Assembly: GCA_007122555.1 (NCBI GenBank)
Contig: SKTL01000489.1
Location: forward strand, 1 to 5,782
Reading direction: 5' to 3'
Source of the DNA: Thermomicrobiaceae bacterium
GTDB lineage: Bacteria > Chloroflexota > Chloroflexia > Thermomicrobiales > Thermomicrobiaceae
DNA: 5,782 bases
This document shows, in pieces, positions 1-5,584 of this stretch. Within the stretch, counting starts at the first letter, position 1. Every line of letters begins with the position of its first letter. The notes beneath the pieces were generated by a model. That model ran no database searches and was not told the DNA's origin. It was given only the letters and a program-made list of their open reading frames with translations. The position numbers and the translations under genes were made by a program.

Positions 1-2
1 AG

Positions 3-59
3 TTGCTGACGCAGGAAGAGCGCTGGGCTGTTGTGGAACACCTGCGCAGCCTGCAATAG
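3..59 (+). CDS. C-terminal end of a probable c-type cytochrome (partial)
   Basis: An open frame enters from the left edge and ends at TAG 57-59, leaving 18 codons that read LLTQEERWAVVEHLRSLQ. The pattern L-T-x-E-E-R-W-A-V-V-x-x-L-R-S-L is what the last helix of class I cytochromes c, and of cytochrome c domains in oxidases and dehydrogenases, usually looks like. That helix packs against the haem-binding N-terminal helix. The haem motif CxxCH would lie upstream, outside the window, so haem binding cannot be confirmed. A good hairpin terminator begins 35 bases after the stop, which supports this being a true gene end. The neighbouring gene converges on it from the other strand. The family call rests on a short tail only. 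Confidence 0.55.
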   Translation: MLTQEERWAVVEHLRSLQ

Positions 60-94
60 AACGACACCACTCCCTACAAGTTAGAGATCAGCGA

Positions 95-120
95 AGCGGA
101 CGTCCACCAGGGCGTCCGCT
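95..120 (+). terminator. Hairpin terminator after the cytochrome-like gene
   Basis: AGCGGACGTCC (95-105) pairs with GGGCGTCCGCT (110-120) around the loop ACCA, giving an 11-bp stem with a single G-U pair. The following bases CCGGTTTGTGTG hold only a weak T run. The stem is strong and sits directly after the + strand stop at 59, so intrinsic or hairpin-assisted termination is likely. The inverted repeat is nearly symmetric and could also act on transcripts from the convergent gene. Confidence 0.6.
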
Positions 121-178
121 CCGGTTTGTGTGCTGAGTATCGTCGGCTCCCGCGGGTAAGGTGATACGGACGGCGAAA

Positions 179-196
179 CGGTGTAGATCGTCACCG
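179..196 (-). terminator. Possible weak terminator after the BNR gene
   Basis: Downstream of the minus-strand stop at 228, CGGTG and CACCG (179-183 and 192-196) form a 5-bp stem with an 8-base loop. On the minus strand it is followed by TTTCGCC. The stem is short and the T run brief. The stronger inverted repeat at 95-120 may do the real work for both strands. Confidence 0.25.
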
Positions 197-227
197 AATT
201 TGTTACCGAATCAAGTGTTGACGATTG

Positions 228-1241
228 CTAGTCTTCTGCGAGCGTGTGAGCCAGCTGCAGTATGCCAGGCAAGTTGACGTCTGTCTTGACCCATGAATCA
301 CCCTGGTCCCGGCTGACATAAAGACTTCCTTGCCGAGTCCCGGCAAAGATCGTGTTCCGGTCGTTCTCCGGAATAAGCAGCGCATACGGCATCTCGGACA
401 TCGGCGCCTCCAGGCCGCCCATCGCCGGCTCCCATGCTGCGTCGCCTCGCTTGCGATAGATCATAGCTTCACTGTCGCCGTCATCGCGGTGGGCGTACCG
501 GGCGCTGTGCGTGGCCGACACAAACCAGAGATCCGGGTCTTCAGGGTCGACCGCGGCCGCCCACACATAGTGGCGGTCCATGCCCTCGTCAACCGGACTC
601 CACGTCTCCCCGGCGTCCAGACTGATCGCAACCCCGCCTCCTGCCGCTTCGTAGACGCGGCTCGGGTCGCGGGGGTGCGTTCGGATACAGTGAGCGTCGT
701 GGTACGAACCGGGCTTGCGGTCCTCCCACGTCTTCCCGCCGTCGGTGCTGCGCATCACGCCGCCGAGTTCGATCCCCGCGAAAATGAGCTCCGGGTCCTG
801 ATGCGAAAGCGCGATCCAGCGAACGTGGGATGTCCACGGTCGTGGCGGGAACGACCAGGTCGGCGCGCTGGGCAACTGGCGGAGTCCGGCAAGGTCGCTC
901 CAGGTCTCCCCATCGTCATCACTGATGAACAGCGAGCTCGGTTCTGTGCCGGCGTAGACCGCGTTGAGACCGTCCACGGTTCGGGATGGCGAGATCGCAA
1001 CCGACGGAATTCGCTGATGTGGAATCCCGCCGCCTGCGGCCGTCCAGGTCTTGCCGCCGTCCAGGCTGCGGAAGAGCCCGTCGTCGAAGGTTCCGGCGTA
1101 GATTCGGTTCGGTTTATCCGGATCGACAGCAACACACTGGACACCTTTGTCGTGAAGCAATGTCTCGGACGACCATTGATCGTCTTGCTCGCGGCTGAGC
1201 CGTACGATGGAGTTTCCGGTTGCGGCGTACAGAACCGTCAC
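228..1241 (-). CDS. Asp-box (BNR) repeat beta-propeller protein
   Basis: This encodes 337 aa of the WD40/YVTN/BNR-like, sialidase/sortilin-type propeller superfamily. Canonical Asp boxes (S/T-x-D-x-G-x-T/S-W) are SLDGGKTW (59-66), SDDDGETW (107-114), STDGGKTW (165-172), SLDAGETW (207-214) and SRDQGDSW (310-317). Degenerate copies end at W23 and W270, so seven blade-like units 42-58 residues apart can be counted. Strand motifs such as IYAGT, VYAGT, IFAGI and IFAGT precede the boxes. The GTG start at 1241 is chosen because AAAGGAG (1248-1254) sits 6 bases upstream; the open frame continues further upstream to 1439, but without such support. No signal peptide or membrane segment is seen, so it is predicted to be cytoplasmic. 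Sialidase catalytic residues cannot be assigned, so I would not call it an enzyme; the biochemical role is unknown. It is divergent from the stress-protein gene. Confidence 0.88.
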   Translation of the reverse strand: MTVLYAATGNSIVRLSREQDDQWSSETLLHDKGVQCVAVDPDKPNRIYAGTFDDGLFRSLDGGKTWTAAGGGIPHQRIPSVAISPSRTVDGLNAVYAGTEPSSLFISDDDGETWSDLAGLRQLPSAPTWSFPPRPWTSHVRWIALSHQDPELIFAGIELGGVMRSTDGGKTWEDRKPGSYHDAHCIRTHPRDPSRVYEAAGGGVAISLDAGETWSPVDEGMDRHYVWAAAVDPEDPDLWFVSATHSARYAHRDDGDSEAMIYRKRGDAAWEPAMGGLEAPMSEMPYALLIPENDRNTIFAGTRQGSLYVSRDQGDSWVKTDVNLPGILQLAHTLAED

Positions 1242-1247
1242 GACTGA

Positions 1248-1254
1248 CTCCTTT
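1248..1254 (-). promoter_or_regulatory. Ribosome binding site fixing the BNR gene start
   Basis: On the minus strand AAAGGAG lies 6 bases before GTG 1241-1239. It decides the start in favour of a 337-aa protein over an upstream ATG that would add 66 residues unlike the family and run into the divergent gene. Confidence 0.75.
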
Positions 1255-1321
1255 ACGTTGGGTAATGCTGGCCAGTGGACCTGCATTGTTGCATATATCG
1301 CGCCTTGCCGGGCCAATCGGT

Positions 1322-1335
1322 AGCGGCATGCCGCT
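1322..1335. promoter_or_regulatory. 14-bp perfect palindrome, candidate operator
   Basis: AGCGGCATGCCGCT is its own reverse complement. It lies in the intergenic region between the divergent BNR gene (start 1241) and the stress-protein gene (start 1425), about 80-90 bp from each start. This is where a dimeric regulator controlling both genes could bind. I found no convincing sigma-70 promoter pair on either side, so the operator role is an inference from symmetry and position. Confidence 0.35.
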
Positions 1336-1411
1336 TGCATGAACACTGCGCTGGAGGCACTGCGGTTTGCCGTCTTGAAGGTATCAATGGTCATAACAGG
1401 CCGCGGGATTG

Positions 1412-1419
1412 AAAGGTGA
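1412..1419 (+). promoter_or_regulatory. Ribosome binding site of the stress-protein gene
   Basis: AAAGGTGA matches part of the 16S anti-SD complement and sits 5 bases before GTG 1425. It overlaps the alternative GTG at 1416, which has no comparable site at a normal distance. This is why 1425 is preferred. Confidence 0.5.
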
Positions 1420-1424
1420 AAACA

Positions 1425-1946
1425 GTGACTGCTGAGCAAAATGGCGAGATCATCGTCGCGGTTTTTCCGGAGCGAACCGGCGCCGAATCGGCGCTCAATG
1501 AGCTGAACGCCGCCGGATTCTCCGAACAGAACACTGGCATGATTGTCCGCGGAACGAAGGATCCCGGCGATGACGATTCGCCGATCGAGAACGACAGCGA
1601 ACTGCAGGAGGAGAACGCCGCCGGTGGAGCGCTTGCCGGCGGAACAATCGGCGGGATCATTGGAGCTGCGGCGACCGGCATGATTCCCGGTGTCGGGCCG
1701 GTGATCGCGGCCGGGGCGCTGGCTGGCGTTCTAGGTGGAGCAGCGGCCGGAGGCGTCGCAGGCGGTGTTCTTGGCGCCCTCAAGGGTATCGGCGTTCCTG
1801 AGGAAGAGGCGAAGCGTTATCAGGCGGAATTCGAAGCCGGCCATCCGGTGGTCACGGTTCAAGCGAACGGACGACGAGCGGAAGCCTGGGAGATTCTCCG
1901 GAAGAACGGCGGCTCGGAGGCGCGCGCTCGCACACCTGATATGTAA
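1425..1946 (+). CDS. General stress / low-temperature-induced type protein with glycine zipper
   Basis: This encodes 173 aa from GTG 1425; GTG 1416 is an in-frame alternative adding three residues. The N-terminal part (about 8-45), with EIIVAVFPERTGAESAL then NELNAAGF, resembles the YflT/GSP17M-type fold, in which a short beta strand is followed by a helix reading A-x-x-A-L-x-x-L. An acidic linker (46-63, many D/E) follows. Next is a Gly/Ala-rich core (65-121) of repeated GG, GAAA and GGV units, long enough for two glycine-zipper helices with a P-G-V-G-P turn at 88-92. The C-terminal part (122-163) carries G-V-P-E-E-E-A-x-x-Y and a strand HPVVTVQA, as in proteins annotated general stress protein or low-temperature-induced protein. 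Such proteins are thought to be membrane- or envelope-associated; no enzymatic activity is known. No signal peptide is seen. The gene stands alone and converges with the oxidoreductase gene. Confidence 0.8.
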   Translation: MTAEQNGEIIVAVFPERTGAESALNELNAAGFSEQNTGMIVRGTKDPGDDDSPIENDSELQEENAAGGALAGGTIGGIIGAAATGMIPGVGPVIAAGALAGVLGGAAAGGVAGGVLGALKGIGVPEEEAKRYQAEFEAGHPVVTVQANGRRAEAWEILRKNGGSEARARTPDM

Positions 1947-1979
1947 CGCGTGCAGGCTGCCTCTCGGTCAGACGAATGA

Positions 1980-2005
1980 CGGGCCGGTTATGGGCGCCCG
2001 GCCCG
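1980..2005. terminator. Hairpin between convergent stress-protein and oxidoreductase genes
   Basis: CGGGCCGG (1980-1987) and CCGGCCCG (1998-2005) form a perfect 8-bp, all-GC stem with a 10-base loop. On the + strand it is followed by AATTTCATC, and on the minus strand by TCATTCGTC. It lies between the + strand stop at 1946 and the minus-strand stop at 2035, so it can serve both transcripts. Neither T tract is long, so efficiency is uncertain. Confidence 0.55.
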
Positions 2006-2034
2006 AATTTCATCGCGGTCAGCGCGTCGCCCGA

Positions 2035-3261
2035 TCAGGCCTCCAGCGAGAGCTTCTTCGGATTGTTTCGCTCCCCGGCGGTAAATGGATTATCCCAGGA
2101 TGCGCCGCCGCGCGCGAACCGGTTCGGGTCAAACGGTCCCAGATCGAGCGTTGACCGGCCGTTGGCGATCAGCTGCGCCATCGCCTTGCCGGTCGCCGGG
2201 CCGTAGGAGAATCCGCCGCCGTTGAATCCCGCCGCAACGAACAGCCCCTTGTTCTCTCCGTAGGCGCCAATCATCGGCAGTCCGTCCGCGGTGAATCCCA
2301 TGAGACCGGCCCAGGTACGGACGACCCGAAGCCCGGCAAGTTTCGGGAAGATCGACGCTAGGCAGTTGGCGATCCCGCCGACTGCGGGCGGATGGACATC
2401 CTCGCTGAAGAGCCCCAGGCCCTCATCAACATCCAGCCGCCGGAAACCGCCGCAAAGAACCTGACCTGAATGAGTCTGCCGTCCATACTCCTTGTCGTAG
2501 TTGGTTGAGAACGGCATCGGCAGGATCTGCCCTACCGGCTGAGTGACGAGAATCTGACCCCGAGACGGCACGATCGCCCCGTCCGGCAAATCAGGGAGCA
2601 GATCACGAGTCCAGGCGTTGGCGGCGATGACCACCGCGCCCGCCTCCACCGTTCCGCGTTCTGTTTCAATTCCCGTTGCCTCGCCGTTGCTGGCCAGTAC
2701 GCGCTGCACGGACGTGTGGGTGTGGAAGGCGGCGTTGTAGTGCCGGGCGCCGTTGGCCAGCGCGTGAACGAGCTGGAATGGCCAGAGATGTCCGCTATTG
2801 CGCTTCCACTCCACCCCGTACACATGCTCGCTCAGCGCGGGAATCAGATCTCGCGCTTGCGGTCCGTCGAGCCATTCGACGTCGATCTCGCTGGCTTGCT
2901 GAACTTCGACCGCGGCTTTCAGGAACTCCGCCTGTTCCTCGGTCGTTGCGATATCGACGCCGCCAGTCACGAGCAGCGAGAAATCATCGCCCAGCTCACG
3001 CGCGAGCTCATCCTGAAGCATCCCGAAGTTCTCACTGGTCAATGCGTGAATCGCCTCGCCGGCGTCGCTGTGAAGCGCCGACCCTGTGCCGGTGATGCCG
3101 CCGTTTCGCCCCGACGCTCCAGAGCAGATACCGCGCTGGTCAAACACCGCCACGGATTTCCCGCGTTTTGCGAGTTGATAGGCGATCGAGCATCCGGCAA
3201 CGCCCGCCCCCACGATCGCAACATCCACTTGCGCCGGTACTGGTCGCTGCTCGTTGTTCAC
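2035..3261 (-). CDS. FAD-dependent oxidoreductase, DAO (D-amino acid oxidase-like) family
   Basis: This encodes 408 aa, a normal length for DAO-superfamily amine/amino-acid oxidases. The N-terminal Rossmann unit VDVAIVGAGVAG (12-23) has the GxGxxG dinucleotide motif and ends in the acidic D41, expected to bind the ribose of FAD. SGASGRNGG (47-55) is the second flavin-contacting motif, as in gamma-glutamylputrescine oxidase (PuuB)-like proteins. The middle (about 130-290) is the variable substrate domain. RTWAGLMGFTADGLPMIG (315-332) and GFNGGGFSYGPATGK (345-359) form the C-terminal FAD-binding part. It should oxidise a C-N bond of an amine, amino acid or N-methyl substrate; the substrate cannot be read from sequence. 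There is no signal peptide, so it is cytoplasmic. GTG 3261 is chosen because AAGGGAG (3269-3275) lies 7 bases upstream and the Rossmann strand then starts near residue 12; an ATG at 3339 would add 26 unrelated residues. It is divergent from arsM. Confidence 0.9.
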   Translation of the reverse strand: MNNEQRPVPAQVDVAIVGAGVAGCSIAYQLAKRGKSVAVFDQRGICSGASGRNGGITGTGSALHSDAGEAIHALTSENFGMLQDELARELGDDFSLLVTGGVDIATTEEQAEFLKAAVEVQQASEIDVEWLDGPQARDLIPALSEHVYGVEWKRNSGHLWPFQLVHALANGARHYNAAFHTHTSVQRVLASNGEATGIETERGTVEAGAVVIAANAWTRDLLPDLPDGAIVPSRGQILVTQPVGQILPMPFSTNYDKEYGRQTHSGQVLCGGFRRLDVDEGLGLFSEDVHPPAVGGIANCLASIFPKLAGLRVVRTWAGLMGFTADGLPMIGAYGENKGLFVAAGFNGGGFSYGPATGKAMAQLIANGRSTLDLGPFDPNRFARGGASWDNPFTAGERNNPKKLSLEA

Positions 3262-3268
3262 AACCCTG

Positions 3269-3275
3269 CTCCCTT
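3269..3275 (-). promoter_or_regulatory. Ribosome binding site fixing the oxidoreductase start
   Basis: On the minus strand AAGGGAG lies 7 bases before GTG 3261-3259. It supports the 408-aa form. Confidence 0.65.
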
Positions 3276-3340
3276 GATGACGTTGTCGCTGGATGGGCGC
3301 CTGTCTGAAACAACTGCATGCGCCGCTCGATCGCTGCACG

Positions 3341-3361
3341 CCCCCATCCTGTGTCTGGGGG
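3341..3361. promoter_or_regulatory. Inverted repeat at the oxidoreductase transcription start
   Basis: CCCCCA (3341-3346) and TGGGGG (3356-3361) are perfect 6-bp arms separated by 9 bases. They abut the minus-strand extended -10 element at 3362-3370 and would straddle the expected start of transcription near 3355. This is a typical repressor site position, or the base of a 5' UTR hairpin. The role is inferred from position. Confidence 0.35.
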
Positions 3362-3370
3362 ATGATAACA
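3362..3370 (-). promoter_or_regulatory. Extended -10 promoter of the oxidoreductase gene
   Basis: Reading the minus strand, TGTTATCAT matches the extended -10 consensus TGnTATAAT at all but one position. No good -35 hexamer is present at 16-18 bases, which is common for extended -10 promoters. The transcript would have a leader of about 95 bases before GTG 3261. Confidence 0.45.
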
Positions 3371-3419
3371 GTGTCGTATGTTCGGTGCGATACCTCACGA
3401 GCTCACGCCAGAGCAGGTG

Positions 3420-3448
3420 TTGACAAATCGCGCCGGAGATCGTAAATT
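3420..3448 (+). promoter_or_regulatory. Sigma-70-type promoter of arsM
   Basis: A perfect -35 TTGACA (3420-3425) is followed by an ideal 17-base spacer and TAAATT (3443-3448, 4 of 6 consensus bases). Transcription should start near 3455, about 40 bases before the arsM ATG. This is the clearest promoter in the window. A near-palindrome CGTAAATTAACG (3441-3452, 10 of 12 symmetric) overlaps the -10 and could be an operator. Confidence 0.7.
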
Positions 3449-3477
3449 AACGAAATAGAGATTCAATATGGGCCACA

Positions 3478-3483
3478 GGGAGG
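3478..3483 (+). promoter_or_regulatory. Ribosome binding site of arsM
   Basis: GGGAGG lies 10 bases before ATG 3494, the first in-frame ATG. It supports the 278-aa form. Confidence 0.7.
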
Positions 3484-3493
3484 ATTACGCGTT

Positions 3494-4330
3494 ATGGTCA
3501 GTCACATTCCGCTCTCTGCTGGAGAAAACCTGCGAGATGAGGTCCGAAGGCGCTACGCGCGGTCAGCGCGATCGGTGACGGAACTCACGCCGGATTCGTC
3601 CAGGTGTTGTACAACGCCCGATCCGGCCACTGCCGATGCGTATGACGCCATCGAGCTTGGCTCACTGCCGCAGACCGCGGTTCTGGCATCGCTCGGTTGC
3701 GGAAACCCGACGGCGCTGGCCGAATTGAACCCTGGCGAGACGGTGCTCGATCTCGGCTCCGGCGGCGGGATAGATGTCCTGCTTTCGGCGAAGCGGGTTG
3801 GCCCGAGCGGGTTCGCTTACGGCCTGGATATGACCGATGAAATGCTTGATCTCGCCGAGCGAAACCGCGCCGAGTCAGGCATCGAGAACGTTCAGTTCCT
3901 GCGCGGGCATATCGAAGAGATTCCGCTGCCGTGCGGCAGCGTCGACGTCGTCATCTCCAATTGCGTGATCAACCTATCCACTGATAAGGATCAGGTGTTG
4001 CGGGAAGCGTGGCGAGTCCTTGCTCCCGGCGGGCGCTTCGCGGTGTCGGACATTATAGTCGACGGGCGGCTTCCGGAATCAATTCAGAGTAATCTGGCGG
4101 CATGGTCGTGCTGTGTCGCTGGAGCGCTGACCGAAGAGAGTTACCGCGAGAAGCTGCATGACGCCGGGTTCAGCGACATCGATATCGAGATCACGCACAC
4201 CTACGATCCAAAGAGCCTCTTCACGGAATCGGCTGATTGCTGCGGCGGGCCGTCAATGAATGACGCCGACTATGAGGCGCTGAAGGGCCGAATCTACGCG
4301 GCGTTCATCCGGGCCAGACGACCGTCCTGA
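3494..4330 (+). CDS. arsM: Arsenite S-adenosylmethionine methyltransferase
   Basis: This encodes 278 aa, typical of bacterial ArsM. It transfers methyl groups from SAM to thiol-bound As(III), giving methylated and volatile arsenicals, in the cytoplasm. The class I methyltransferase core is seen in [11 protein letters not shown] (84-94, motif I for SAM), YGLDMTDEM (109-117, with D112 at the end of strand 2), then [12 protein letters not shown] (154-165) and [14 protein letters not shown] (169-182). The ArsM hallmarks are SLGCGNP with C69, SNCVINLS with C157 and CCVAGAL with C207. These three cysteines correspond to the As(III)-binding residues known from algal and bacterial ArsM. Extra cysteine pairs C38-C39 and C249-C250 could help capture arsenite. 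It has its own promoter and RBS. No arsR or efflux gene adjoins it. The neighbours are a divergent flavoenzyme and, 7 bp downstream, a convergent hydrolase. The family assignment is secure; in vivo substrate range and regulator are unknown. Confidence 0.95.
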   Translation: MVSHIPLSAGENLRDEVRRRYARSARSVTELTPDSSRCCTTPDPATADAYDAIELGSLPQTAVLASLGCGNPTALAELNPGETVLDLGSGGGIDVLLSAKRVGPSGFAYGLDMTDEMLDLAERNRAESGIENVQFLRGHIEEIPLPCGSVDVVISNCVINLSTDKDQVLREAWRVLAPGGRFAVSDIIVDGRLPESIQSNLAAWSCCVAGALTEESYREKLHDAGFSDIDIEITHTYDPKSLFTESADCCGGPSMNDADYEALKGRIYAAFIRARRPS

Positions 4331-4337
4331 TGACGCG

Positions 4338-5267
4338 CTACTGGCGCAGGGCCTGATCGAAGAACGTTGTGACACGTTCGGCGTACTCGTCGGGCGCGAC
4401 ATGATGGGCGTCGAAATGGCCCGCGCCGGGAACCCACCAGATCTCCACGTTCTCCCCGCCTGCCGCCAGATTCCGCTCGCTGTGATCCGGCGGAACCGAT
4501 TCGTCGTCCAGACCGTGAATCAGCAGGACTGGACGCTCGTTGATTTCCGCTATTGCGTCGACCGGACGCGCATCGTCGAGCCGCTCGTCCGCTCGCCACT
4601 CGGCGATGAGCTTGGTTACCGGACCGAATGGGAACGAGGGCAGGCCGATGTATCGCTCGAAGCTGGAGTCGATCACATTGTCGCCATCGCTGAATGCGCC
4701 ATGAGCGGCAATTGCCCCGATTCGATCGTCCAGCGCTCCCCCGAGTATCGCGGACGCTCCGCCGAGCGACGCTCCGTAGACCCCGATCTTGTCCGCTGAA
4801 ACTTCCGGCCTCTCGACAAAGTAGTCGACGGCGCTGACAAGATCGAGCCGCTCTCTGGTTCCGAGGGTTGAGTAGACGCCGTGGCCGTAGCGATCAGGGT
4901 GCCGGCCGTCGTACGTCAGAACGTTGAAGCCCGCGCTGGTCAGAATATCGACCTGGGGAAGCATCTGATCCTGCCGCTCGCTGAACCCGTGCAGCAGGAT
5001 GACGCCGGCGTCGCTTTCGCCTGGGAAGAAGCGACCTTCCAGCGTGATGCCGGTCTGGCTGTCAAAAGAAGTAGGTTCCGCTTCCAGGTGGGGATAGTCC
5101 CCCAGTGACCAGGCAGAAGCCCGGAGATCCGGTTCGAGCGCCCGGCCGGACGCGTACCAGCCGACTGCGACCACGATGAGCGCGAACAGCAGCACGATGG
5201 TGAGAATACTGAATCCGACGGCGCGCAGGCGTCTCCGACGAAGTGACCATTCCTGTGTCTTGTCCAT
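4338..5267 (-). CDS. Membrane-anchored alpha/beta hydrolase
   Basis: This encodes 309 aa. Basic residues (R10-R13, R15) precede one hydrophobic segment (about 18-37), so the protein is predicted to be held by an N-terminal signal anchor with the catalytic domain outside the cytoplasm. The hydrolase fold begins near 66. GVILLHGFSE (88-97) supplies the oxyanion-hole HG; GASLGG (165-170) is the nucleophile elbow G-x-S-x-G with S167; LLIHGLDDESVP (248-259) holds the probable acid D255; and GAGHFDAH (281-288) holds the catalytic H284. The triad is therefore complete. The layout resembles YqkD/BAAT-like and serine aminopeptidase S33 hydrolases. The substrate is probably an ester, thioester or peptide, but cannot be read from sequence. 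ATG 5267 is chosen because AAAGAGG (5277-5283) lies 9 bases upstream; the frame is open to 5330, but that extension is Arg/Ser-rich and unsupported. Tail-to-tail with arsM and probably independent of it. Confidence 0.9.
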   Translation of the reverse strand: MDKTQEWSLRRRRLRAVGFSILTIVLLFALIVVAVGWYASGRALEPDLRASAWSLGDYPHLEAEPTSFDSQTGITLEGRFFPGESDAGVILLHGFSERQDQMLPQVDILTSAGFNVLTYDGRHPDRYGHGVYSTLGTRERLDLVSAVDYFVERPEVSADKIGVYGASLGGASAILGGALDDRIGAIAAHGAFSDGDNVIDSSFERYIGLPSFPFGPVTKLIAEWRADERLDDARPVDAIAEINERPVLLIHGLDDESVPPDHSERNLAAGGENVEIWWVPGAGHFDAHHVAPDEYAERVTTFFDQALRQ

Positions 5268-5276
5268 ACTGCGCGA

Positions 5277-5283
5277 CCTCTTT
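5277..5283 (-). promoter_or_regulatory. Ribosome binding site fixing the hydrolase start
   Basis: On the minus strand AAAGAGG lies 9 bases before ATG 5267-5265. It places the Arg cluster and membrane segment at the N-terminus as expected for a signal anchor. Confidence 0.6.
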
Positions 5284-5410
5284 CGCTGCGACCGCGAGTC
5301 CGTGCGCGCGGGAATCGTCGCACGAAACAACGCGGGGCGTCCAGGCAGAGGTAACCTGACTGTCTCAGTCGCGGAGGGAAATGAACAAACAGAGCGCCAC
5401 GGCTAGAATC

Positions 5411-5439
5411 GATGTATCTACGGCGGTTCTCGATGACAA
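5411..5439 (-). promoter_or_regulatory. Tentative promoter for the hydrolase gene
   Basis: On the minus strand TTGTCA (5434-5439, 5 of 6 to the -35 consensus) is followed by 17 bases and TACATC (5411-5416, 3 of 6). It would give a leader of roughly 135 bases before ATG 5267. The -10 is poor, so this is a candidate only. Confidence 0.25.
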
Positions 5440-5584
5440 TGACTGGTAGACCGATGATCCATTCGGTCGACTCAGGACAGGTTTTCCGTGTCGTCCATCC
5501 CAGTAGATCGGATCCGTTCCCGGGGGCAGATACGTTCGGCTCCGCTCAGTGCAGGCTGCGCTGCCCGGGCTGCCGGCGTCCGTC

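Larger units (their letters stand above)
5268..5584. other. 317-bp intergenic region without a convincing gene
   Basis: This lies between the minus-strand hydrolase start and the stop of the upstream minus-strand gene. Open frames here (for example minus 5365-5652 and plus 5412-5600) have unbalanced composition and no family likeness. The first also overlaps the better-supported gene at the right edge. It contains the hydrolase RBS and tentative promoter, a small inverted repeat GACTG-TCT-CAGTC (5358-5370), and a 7-bp stem with loop GGC (5547-5563, one G-T pair on the + strand) 22 bases past the stop at 5585. No long T run accompanies either, so no terminator is called. Confidence 0.6.

Noticed and set aside
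330..1247. Long + strand open frame opposite the BNR gene
   Set aside because: It mirrors the minus-strand gene in a GC-rich region, is rich in Arg/Val/Pro and shows no domain; the minus frame has clear repeats and an RBS.
1242..1439. N-terminal extension of the BNR gene to an ATG at 1439
   Set aside because: The extension is unlike the family, overlaps the divergent stress gene's start, and a strong RBS sits just before GTG 1241.
3262..3361. Possible riboswitch in the oxidoreductase leader
   Set aside because: A hairpin is present but I could not match it to glycine, guanidine, SAM or other known aptamer cores.
2716..3423. 235-codon + strand open frame opposite the oxidoreductase
   Set aside because: It is antisense to a well-supported FAD enzyme, has no recognisable motif, and crosses both divergent promoters.
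5381..5449. 22-codon + strand open frame beginning MNKQSATARID after GGAGGG
   Set aside because: The SD is only 2-3 bases from the ATG, no promoter is seen upstream, and nothing on the + strand follows that it could be a leader for.
1951..5560. GTGCAGGCTGC occurring near 1949-1959 and again near 5549-5559
   Set aside because: An 11-base match in GC-rich DNA, with no longer flanking identity and no duplicated target or terminal structure; likely chance.
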